Part shown: positions 1 to 4,558 of the stretch, one piece after another | Layout of the letters: each line of letters opens with the position of its first letter | How positions within the stretch are numbered: the stretch's first letter is position 1 | Assembly: GCA_949286405.1 (NCBI GenBank) | Contig: CASECH010000133.1 | Location: 1 to 5,205, forward strand | Length of the DNA stretch: 5,205 bases | Direction of reading: 5' to 3' | From: an uncultured bacterium | Lineage (GTDB): Bacteria; Cyanobacteriota; Vampirovibrionia; Gastranaerophilales; Gastranaerophilaceae | Notes under the pieces: generated by a model | Told to the model about the DNA's origin: nothing | The model's input: only the letters and a program-made list of their open reading frames with translations | The model's database searches: none | Made by a program: the position numbers and the translations under genes

Positions 1-843
1 AAATCCCCATAAAAAAGTCAAAAAGTAAAAATAAAACGGTTGTTTTCTTCCTATTTCATTAGAATTAATAAATCTTTCTAAATGGTGCTTTATTATATAT
101 TCTCTAAAAAATAGAGGATCATGGATTTTAAACATAATTAAATGCCAAGGAAGAACAATCAAAAAGAACAAAATAAAACCAACTATAAAATATTGAGGTC
201 TAAATATCTCTTTAAATCTTTTATTAATAATACTCACAAAAAACATTGTCCCAAATGGCACAACAAATCCAGGAATTCCTTTAGCCATAACTGCTAAACC
301 TGAAAAAATATAAAATAACCACCAAAAATATTTTTTATTATTTTCAGCCACAAATTGAGTTAAAAATCCAAACATTACAGAAAAACCAACACAAGTGGAT
401 ACCACAATATCCAAAATTGCAAATTTTGCAAGAATTATAAATTCCAAACTTGTCGCTAATATCAAAGCTGAAATTAGCCCAAACTTTCTTGAAACAACTT
501 TTCTTCCAGTAAAATAAACAAGTAAAGTAGACAAAAATCCGTACAGTGCAACAGGGAAACGTGCTGTAAACTCATTTACTTTTCCAAAAATTGCAAAAGA
601 AATACACTCTCCCCAAAAATATAGAGGCGGTTTTTCAAAGAAATAATCTCCATTTAAATATAAAGTAAGAAAATCTTTAGAATGGAACATATCACGTGAC
701 ATAGCTACATAACGAGTTTCATCCACGTCCATAAGTGCATAATTCCCAATATTATGAAAAAATATAAAATAACATATCAAACAAAGTCCCAAAATAGTAA
801 AAATTTCAATATGGGATTTTATATAATCAAAAACTTTTTGCAT
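1..843 (-). CDS. ArnT/PMT-like membrane glycosyltransferase (GT-C fold), C-terminus beyond window
   Basis: The frame is open from ATG at 843-841 to the left edge, giving 281 residues without a stop; the family usually runs about 450-600, so the C-terminal part is missing. Such enzymes move a sugar from a polyprenyl-phosphate donor to lipid A, another lipid or protein on the outer face of the inner membrane. Seen here: a first membrane helix (about residues 12-30), then the periplasmic-loop motif D41-E42-T-R44-Y45 expected to hold the catalytic Asp/Glu, a KPPL motif at 71-74, further hydrophobic segments (about 97-112, 122-140, 146-165, 173-187, 190-206, 217-235), an LD pair at 144-145, AKG at 187-189, and HHLERF at 253-258, all in the order known from ArnT-type proteins. 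AGGGAG lies about 11 bases before the ATG. The sugar and acceptor cannot be read from this fragment, and no arn or lipid A gene is next to it, so no symbol is given. Confidence 0.85.
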   Translation of the reverse strand, partial: MQKVFDYIKSHIEIFTILGLCLICYFIFFHNIGNYALMDVDETRYVAMSRDMFHSKDFLTLYLNGDYFFEKPPLYFWGECISFAIFGKVNEFTARFPVALYGFLSTLLVYFTGRKVVSRKFGLISALILATSLEFIILAKFAILDIVVSTCVGFSVMFGFLTQFVAENNKKYFWWLFYIFSGLAVMAKGIPGFVVPFGTMFFVSIINKRFKEIFRPQYFIVGFILFFLIVLPWHLIMFKIHDPLFFREYIIKHHLERFINSNEIGRKQPFYFYFLTFLWGF

Positions 844-876
844 ACTCAAAAATTCTCCCTAAACTTATCCCCTTGA

Positions 877-882
877 ATTATA
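877..882 (-). promoter_or_regulatory. Candidate -10 box for the glycosyltransferase gene
   Basis: The minus strand reads TATAAT here, which puts a start site near 870 and leaves a leader of about 27 bases that includes the AGGGAG ribosome site at 855-860. No good -35 hexamer lies 16-18 bases upstream (TGTATT at best), so the promoter is weak or needs an activator. AT-rich sequence yields such hexamers by chance. Confidence 0.4.
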
Positions 883-913
883 CATTAATAAATAAAAAAA
901 ATACATAAGCTAG

Positions 914-942
914 TTGCAATTCTTAAAAAAATAGTGTAGAAT
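914..942 (+). promoter_or_regulatory. Sigma-70-type promoter of the carbonic anhydrase gene, predicting a leaderless mRNA
   Basis: TTGCAA at 914-919 and TAGAAT at 937-942 are separated by exactly 17 bases; each differs from consensus by one or two bases. The usual 6-7 base distance from the -10 box puts +1 at 949-950, and A950 is the first base of the ATG. No Shine-Dalgarno sequence lies between the -10 box and the ATG (only TTTCCCTT). Promoter and gene start thus coincide. Confidence 0.65.
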
Positions 943-949
943 TTCCCTT

Positions 950-1558
950 ATGAAAAATTTATTTAATATTCCTGAAAACATTTCAGAAGAAGCTAAAAAA
1001 GAGCTTGAAAAACTATTAAAAGGTAATCAAAATTTTGTAAACGGACAGCCAACCCTAAAAAATATTTGTCCTGAAACTTTAAGGAAATACGCATTCCATC
1101 AAGAGCCTTACGCTTGTGTACTCACATGCTCAGATTCAAGAGTAGTACCTGAAATTATTTTTGACTGTGGAATAGGTGAAATTTTTGTAGTTAGAGTTGC
1201 AGGAATGACTACAGGTCCAAATATTATTGAAAGTGTTGAATATGCGGTAAAATGTCTTAAAGTTCCAGTTGTAATTCTTCTCGGGCACGATGATTGTGGA
1301 GTTATGAAATACGCAAATGAAGGATATCCTGATGAACCTAAATACTTTAAATCACTAATGAATTGTGTATATCCAGTATTTGAAGGCGAGACAGAAAAAG
1401 CAGACTCAAATACAGTAGCAAAAAAACACACTCATCTTGTCGAAAAAGTTTTAAAACAGAAATCTGAAATTATCAGAAATGCTGTAGAAACTGGTCAAAC
1501 AGCCTTGATAAATTGTCACTTTGATCATTCTACAGGCATTGTAAGTATAATTGATTAG
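950..1558 (+). CDS. Beta-class carbonic anhydrase
   Basis: A 202-residue protein, the usual length for a prokaryotic beta carbonic anhydrase, which interconverts CO2 and bicarbonate in the cytoplasm to supply carboxylases and buffer pH. The zinc site is complete: C60 in TCSDSR, H113 and C116 in GHDDCG, with the D62-R64 dyad of the catalytic site. The stretch VVRVAG at 80-85 after the first motif is also typical. There is no signal peptide. The start is secure: an in-frame TAG at 932-934 lies just upstream, no other start codon intervenes, and the next Met (86) is inside the core. No ribosome-binding site is visible, and a good promoter sits so close that the transcript probably begins at the ATG. 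It is a monocistronic gene, divergent from the glycosyltransferase and convergent with fprA, sharing the terminator beyond its TAG stop. Family is certain; the physiological role is inferred. Confidence 0.95.
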   Translation: MKNLFNIPENISEEAKKELEKLLKGNQNFVNGQPTLKNICPETLRKYAFHQEPYACVLTCSDSRVVPEIIFDCGIGEIFVVRVAGMTTGPNIIESVEYAVKCLKVPVVILLGHDDCGVMKYANEGYPDEPKYFKSLMNCVYPVFEGETEKADSNTVAKKHTHLVEKVLKQKSEIIRNAVETGQTALINCHFDHSTGIVSIID

Positions 1559-1562
1559 TAAC

Positions 1563-1595
1563 AAAAAAGCTCTGAAATTATTCAGAGCTTTTTTT
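1563..1595. terminator. Bidirectional intrinsic terminator between carbonic anhydrase and fprA
   Basis: AAAAAAGCTCTGAA at 1563-1576 pairs perfectly with TTCAGAGCTTTTTT at 1581-1594 around an ATTA loop. The A-tract on one side and T-tract on the other give a U-run to transcripts in both directions. It lies 4 bases after the carbonic anhydrase stop and 20 bases after the fprA stop, so one hairpin can end both convergent genes. Confidence 0.9.
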
Positions 1596-1615
1596 ACTTA
1601 TAAAATCAGCATATT

Positions 1616-2803
1616 CTATACAATTGCTGCACTTTTATTTTTTTCATAGATAGCTTCAATCATGGCATCTAGTTTTGCAAAATCTTCTTCTCTTGGTTTT
1701 CCTTTTACTAATACAGGTTCAATTACATCCAATTTAAGACCTGCAAGCATTTCTCCAAGTTTTCCGAAAAGATTTCCACCCCATCCATAAGAACCTACAA
1801 ATGTAGCAAATTTTGCTTTTGGTCTCAATACACCAGCTAAATATGCAATATTTGCAGCCATAGGATGAGGGCCGGCTAGAACCATAGAGCTTCCTAATAC
1901 AATAGTAGAAGCATCTACAAGTCCCATAGCTAAATCTCCAAGGTCTCCATCTACGATATCAAATTTCATTGTATGAATTCCTTTAGCTTCCAATCCTTTT
2001 ACTAGATAATCAATCATTTCTTCTGTACTGCCATACATTGATACATATGGAAGTAAGACAAGATTTTTGCACTCATCTGCAGACCAATCTTCATAAGCAT
2101 CAAGAATAAATGAAGGATTTTTATATACAGGTCCATGACTTGGTAAAATCATTTCAGGCTTGATTTCTTCCTTAATCATTTTTGTATATTTTTTGCACAT
2201 AGTGCGGAATGGCATCATAATTTCAGCATAATAACGTTTTGCACTGTTATATAAAACTTCATCTTCTGGTGCAAACACATCATTAAATGTATAGTGTGCA
2301 CCTAAAAAGTCACAAGTACAAAGTAAGTTGTCTTCTACAATGTATGTAAACATTGTATCAGGCCAATGAACTCCGGGAGCTAAAATAAATCTTAATGTTT
2401 TGTCTCCTAAAGAAATTTCTTCTTTATCAGCAATTACACGAATTTTTTCTGCCGGAACATGAAGCATTTCTTTTATATTTTCTGCACATTTTGCATTTGT
2501 AATAACAACTGCATTAGGATATTTTTCCAACAATCTTGGTATTGAACCTGAGTGATCTTGTTCTCCGTGATTTGCAATAATATAATCAACTTTTCCAATA
2601 CGGTTTTCGTCCAAACGTTTAACATATTCTGATGTTTTTGGCGGATACATAGTATCAATTATTGCAGTCTTTTCACTTCCTTTTACAAGATATGAATTAT
2701 AACTTGTTCCATGTTCAAGTGGTATCAACTCGTCAAAAATTCTTCTATCACAATCATTTAGACCGCAATAAAAAACATTGTTTTTAATTTCTTGAAATTT
2801 CAT
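1616..2803 (-). CDS. fprA: Flavodiiron protein (rubredoxin:O2/NO oxidoreductase), class A
   Basis: A 395-residue cytoplasmic protein of standard class A length that reduces O2 to water or NO to N2O with electrons from rubredoxin. Residues 1 to about 245 form the metallo-beta-lactamase-like diiron domain, with all ligands present: H79-x-E81-x-D83 (followed by H84), H146 in the HWPD motif, D165, and H223 in SHGP. From about 248 a flavodoxin domain follows, with the FMN phosphate loop SMYGST at 255-260 and further flavin-contact loops around GSS at 304-306 and GSYGWGG at 337-343. No extra rubredoxin or flavin reductase domain is fused, so a separate electron donor is needed; the rubredoxin gene lies about 0.7 kb away on the same strand. 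AAAGGAG stands 8 bases before the ATG. It follows rubrerythrin with a 39-base gap lacking a terminator, so it is probably the second gene of an rbr-fprA operon. O2 versus NO preference cannot be told from sequence. Confidence 0.96.
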   Translation of the reverse strand: MKFQEIKNNVFYCGLNDCDRRIFDELIPLEHGTSYNSYLVKGSEKTAIIDTMYPPKTSEYVKRLDENRIGKVDYIIANHGEQDHSGSIPRLLEKYPNAVVITNAKCAENIKEMLHVPAEKIRVIADKEEISLGDKTLRFILAPGVHWPDTMFTYIVEDNLLCTCDFLGAHYTFNDVFAPEDEVLYNSAKRYYAEIMMPFRTMCKKYTKMIKEEIKPEMILPSHGPVYKNPSFILDAYEDWSADECKNLVLLPYVSMYGSTEEMIDYLVKGLEAKGIHTMKFDIVDGDLGDLAMGLVDASTIVLGSSMVLAGPHPMAANIAYLAGVLRPKAKFATFVGSYGWGGNLFGKLGEMLAGLKLDVIEPVLVKGKPREEDFAKLDAMIEAIYEKNKSAAIV

Positions 2804-2842
2804 CTAAATTTCTCCTTTACTACTTATATTTCCTTTATAGAT

Positions 2843-3379
2843 TTATTTTTTATAGAAAAAAACTTCTTCTTTTAAACATAGTGGACAATACTCAGGTTCT
2901 TCTTCCTGAACAAAAATTGCACCACAAGTTGAACATACCCAATTAAAAGTTCCATCTTTATTTGCGGGAGCTTCATCCTCAAGTTTAACTATTAACTTTT
3001 TCATTCTATCATAATGGATTTTCTCGACTTCTTCAATATTTTTAAACAATCCTGAAATATGAGAAAGCCCCTCTTCTTCAGCTTTTTGTGCAAATGCTTC
3101 ATATACGCCTTCTATTTCATCTTGTTCTTGAGCCAAAGCATTTTTTATACATTCCAACAAAGTTGGAAAATTGTTATTATTCATCCAAGCATACCATAAT
3201 TTTGCATGTTCTTTTTCATGCATGGCAAAACGCCTTAATAGCTTTGTTAAATCAGAATAACCATACCTCTCAGCAATCAATGCATATATATCATATTCCA
3301 TACGACGTTTAGCATTAATTTCAAATGCTTTTAATAGATTTTTTTCTGTTTCTGAATTCCTAATAACACCGTTATTCAT
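2843..3379 (-). CDS. rbr: Rubrerythrin (ferritin-like diiron plus C-terminal rubredoxin domain), one ligand altered
   Basis: A 178-residue protein with the classic rubrerythrin order: four-helix diiron domain (about 8-135) and a C-terminal rubredoxin-type Fe(Cys)4 domain (W147-VCSTCG, then CPLC; C149, C152, C165, C168). Family members reduce H2O2 in the cytoplasm of anaerobes with electrons from rubredoxin. Recognisable ligands are E55 and H58 (EKEH), E85 and E88 (EQDE) and E119 and H122 (EKIH). The first expected ligand, Glu20 of Desulfovibrio rubrerythrin in AFAGES, falls without any gap on N22 in AFEINA here; the distance to the next ligand (33 residues) is kept. The diiron site may therefore be altered, with E20 two residues earlier a less likely substitute. 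AGGAG lies 11 bases before the ATG and a near-consensus promoter lies upstream. fprA follows 39 bases downstream, suggesting co-transcription. Family is certain; full peroxidase activity is not. Confidence 0.92.
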   Translation of the reverse strand: MNNGVIRNSETEKNLLKAFEINAKRRMEYDIYALIAERYGYSDLTKLLRRFAMHEKEHAKLWYAWMNNNNFPTLLECIKNALAQEQDEIEGVYEAFAQKAEEEGLSHISGLFKNIEEVEKIHYDRMKKLIVKLEDEAPANKDGTFNWVCSTCGAIFVQEEEPEYCPLCLKEEVFFYKK

Positions 3380-3413
3380 TAAAATAAACTCTCCTAGTTA
3401 ATTGCACAATAAT

Positions 3414-3442
3414 ATTATACAACAATGAAATTTTATTGTAAA
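3414..3442 (-). promoter_or_regulatory. Strong sigma-70-type promoter of the rbr-fprA unit
   Basis: On the minus strand TTTACA (3442-3437) and TATAAT (3419-3414) are separated by exactly 17 bases: a perfect -10 and a -35 with four of six consensus bases. The predicted start near 3407 leaves a leader of about 28 bases containing AGGAG at 3395-3391. The -35 overlaps the T-tract of the upstream terminator. The -10 overlaps a 10-base perfect palindrome, ATAATATTAT, at 3409-3418. Confidence 0.8.
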
Positions 3443-3475
3443 AAAGGACTCAAAATAAAATTCTAAGTCCTTTTT
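3441..3475 (-). terminator. Intrinsic terminator after rubredoxin, minus-strand specific
   Basis: On the minus strand AAAAAGGACT (3475-3466) pairs with AGTCCTTTTT (3450-3441), and the stem continues inward by U-G, A-U, G-U, A-U, A-U and U-A pairs to a three-base UUU loop, about 16 base pairs in all. The two wobble pairs would be C-A mismatches in a plus-strand transcript, so the hairpin fits minus-strand transcription. It begins 8 bases after the rubredoxin stop codon and ends the perR-rubredoxin unit. Confidence 0.85.
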
Positions 3476-3483
3476 ATCTTTTA

Positions 3484-3621
3484 CTATTCCTTTTCAAACA
3501 TATCTTTACCAACACCGCATAAAGGACATACATAATCTTCAGGTAAATCCGCAAAGCTTACATTGTCATTTTCTGCTGGGTCATAGACATAGTTACAAAC
3601 TGTACATACGTATTTTTCCAT
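3484..3621 (-). CDS. Rubredoxin, short 45-residue form
   Basis: A 45-residue protein, MEKYVCTVCN at the start and MFEKE at the end, with both iron-binding pairs: C6-x2-C9 and C32-x2-C35, plus the YDPAE and LPEDYVCPLCGVGKD blocks that mark rubredoxin. Common rubredoxins have about 52-54 residues; here the loop between YDPAE and the DLPED block is about seven residues shorter, as in the known 45-residue rubredoxin of Desulfovibrio desulfuricans. Asn10 replaces the usual Gly after the second Cys. It is a small cytoplasmic one-electron carrier, and the flavodiiron protein and rubrerythrin next to it are its expected partners (inference). AAAGGAG lies about 8 bases before the ATG. It starts 40 bases after the perR stop with no terminator between, so it is probably the second gene of a perR-rubredoxin unit, and it ends just before a strong terminator. 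Confidence 0.95.
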   Translation of the reverse strand: MEKYVCTVCNYVYDPAENDNVSFADLPEDYVCPLCGVGKDMFEKE

Positions 3622-3661
3622 TTTTTGTCTCCTTTAATTTTTTACTACTACAAATCATATT

Positions 3662-4054
3662 TTATTTTTCTTCTTTTATATCTTCAAAACAATCTTTACA
3701 CAATCCGCTAAATACTATATCATAACTATCAATCTCAAATCCTGTTTCTGCTTTCGTTTTCACAACAATCTCAGGAGCTACATTTGAACTTATATCAAAA
3801 ACTTTTTTACATTTTTTACATATAAAATGATAATGTTCATGAGTATTATGATCATAGTGAGATGCAGATTCAAGTCCATCTATTTTTTTTATCAATCCCT
3901 TTTCTGCCATCTGATTTAGATTACGATATAAAGTAGCAAGGCTTATATTAGGATCTTTTTCTTTCAAGACAGAATATAAATATTCAGCTGTTGGATGCAC
4001 TACATTTTCTTTTAAAGCGGAAAATATAATTTCTCTTTGTCTTGAATAATTCAT
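3662..4054 (-). CDS. perR: Fur-family regulator, PerR type (peroxide sensor)
   Basis: A 130-residue winged-helix regulator with a C-terminal dimerisation and metal domain. It aligns without gaps to B. subtilis PerR at an offset of 17: H20, D68, H74, H76 and D87 match the sensing-metal ligands H37, D85, H91, H93 and D104, and C79, C82, C119 and C122 match the structural Cys4 zinc site. Asp at the D104 position is the PerR hallmark; Fur proteins usually have Glu. The DNA-recognition part is ISLATLYRNLNQM at 37-49. The N-terminus is 17 residues shorter than in B. subtilis because an in-frame TAG lies 3 bases before the ATG, so no earlier start is possible. GAGG stands 6 bases before the start. 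PerR loses DNA binding when peroxide oxidises its metal-site histidines, derepressing peroxide defence genes; the adjoining rubredoxin, rubrerythrin and fprA are likely targets (inference). A Fur-like iron role cannot be excluded because the operator is Fur-type. Confidence 0.85.
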   Translation of the reverse strand: MNYSRQREIIFSALKENVVHPTAEYLYSVLKEKDPNISLATLYRNLNQMAEKGLIKKIDGLESASHYDHNTHEHYHFICKKCKKVFDISSNVAPEIVVKTKAETGFEIDSYDIVFSGLCKDCFEDIKEEK

Positions 4055-4069
4055 AATCTACCTCATAAT

Positions 4070-4084
4070 TGATAATCATTCTCA
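4070..4084. promoter_or_regulatory. Fur-type operator over the perR start site
   Basis: TGATAATCATTCTCA on the plus strand (TGAGAATGATTATCA on the minus) matches the 7-1-7 Fur box TGATAATNATTATCA at all positions but one. It begins at the last base of the perR -10 box and covers the predicted start site near 4077, an ideal place for repression, hence probable autoregulation. G at the second base of both half-sites is the Fur rather than the PerR (TTATAAT) signature. Confidence 0.8.
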
Positions 4085-4112
4085 TTTTATATATTAATTT
4101 TAATTTTGTCAA
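4084..4112 (-). promoter_or_regulatory. Near-consensus promoter of perR-rubredoxin
   Basis: On the minus strand a perfect TTGACA (4112-4107) and TAAAAT (4089-4084) lie 17 bases apart, giving a start near 4077 and a leader of about 22 bases that holds the GAGG ribosome site at 4064-4061. The Fur-type box abuts the -10, so strong transcription gated by the repressor is expected. Confidence 0.8.
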
Positions 4113-4120
4113 TTACAGCA

Positions 4121-4132
4121 AAGAATATTCTT
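4121..4132. repeat. Perfect 12-base palindrome between perR and the 93-residue gene
   Basis: AAGAATATTCTT is its own reverse complement. It is centred about 49 bases upstream of the predicted perR start site and about 60 bases before the divergent plus-strand gene, where an operator for either gene could lie. No named binding motif is recognised, and AT-rich palindromes of this size can occur by chance. Confidence 0.4.
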
Positions 4133-4186
4133 AATATAAATATATATTTATGGCAATTTTTCTATGTGTTTTGTTTTATCTGAGAT

Positions 4187-4468
4187 ATGACAGTTAGTGT
4201 GCAAAATAACTATAGCCCAATAAACAGCATGAAAGTACAAAGACCGAATGTTGGAGTAATTAATGCTCCAAATAGTCTAAAAAAACCGGTCTTATATTCA
4301 CACATACAGGCAACAAGAGAATTTAACAAACTCGATGCAGAAGTTAATCAAAAAATAAAAAAAGCAAAACCAAAAACTAAAGATACTCCAAAAGCAGTTT
4401 ATGTATTCTTAGGACTTGGAACATTAATTCTATCAATACCTTTTCTTAAAAAATTTATAAAAAAATAA
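4187..4468 (+). CDS. Unrecognised 93-residue protein with a C-terminal membrane segment
   Basis: I do not recognise this protein. Residues 1-40 are polar, rich in Asn, Pro, Ser and Val, and look unstructured. Residues 41-66 are charged and helix-prone, with a Lys cluster (KIKKAKPKTK). Residues 70-87 form one hydrophobic helix (AVYVFLGLGTLILSIPFL), followed by the basic end KKFIKK. It thus resembles a C-tail-anchored inner-membrane protein without a signal peptide. No cysteines or catalytic motif are present. The start is uncertain: no Shine-Dalgarno sequence precedes ATG 4187 or the next in-frame ATG (Met15). Coding is supported by the plausible protein composition, the open frame filling the gap between two genes, and a TAA stop. 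It is divergent from perR across a 132-base regulatory region and upstream of the M16 protease gene on the same strand; a link to either is unproven. Confidence 0.65.
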   Translation: MTVSVQNNYSPINSMKVQRPNVGVINAPNSLKKPVLYSHIQATREFNKLDAEVNQKIKKAKPKTKDTPKAVYVFLGLGTLILSIPFLKKFIKK

Positions 4469-4488
4469 TTCACTATCAGGGGACTTTT

Positions 4489-4518
4489 TTTATACAGCAA
4501 TTTAGTGTATATTATATT
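4489..4518 (+). promoter_or_regulatory. Weak candidate promoter for the M16 protease gene
   Basis: TTTATA at 4489-4494 and TATATT at 4513-4518, 18 bases apart, match consensus at four and five of six positions. The region is so AT-rich that other pairs are possible, for example TATATT at 4508-4513. No convincing hairpin separates this gene from the 93-residue gene, so read-through is also possible. Confidence 0.3.
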
Positions 4519-4520
4519 TA

Positions 4521-4549
4521 ATTTAGAAGATTTTGAAACATTTAGAAGA
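4521..4549 (+). repeat. Direct repeat ATTTAGAAGA, two copies, in the M16 leader
   Basis: ATTTAGAAGA occurs at 4521-4530 and again at 4540-4549, a period of 19 bases, close to two DNA turns. The second copy runs into the purine-rich ribosome site AGAGAGGGG. It could be a binding site for a regulator or a chance duplication. Confidence 0.45.
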
Positions 4550-4558
4550 GAGGGGTAT

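Noticed and set aside
1108..1431. Open frame of 107 codons on the minus strand
   Set aside because: It lies wholly inside the carbonic anhydrase gene, opposite its conserved zinc-site region, has no ribosome site, and its protein resembles no family. It is a shadow of the real gene.
3088..3312. Open frame of 74 codons on the plus strand
   Set aside because: It is entirely antisense to rubrerythrin, whose domain motifs are unmistakable, and has no start signals of its own.
3662..4054. Assigning the regulator as Fur or Zur
   Set aside because: The ligand spacing and Asp87 match PerR position by position. The Fur-type box alone is not enough to rename it, so the doubt is recorded as a finding.
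4460..4493. Possible terminator after the 93-residue gene (A-tract, GGGGAC, T-tract)
   Set aside because: The T-run is present, but no GC stem pairs before it: GGGGAC has no complement nearby, and only the A- and T-runs could pair.
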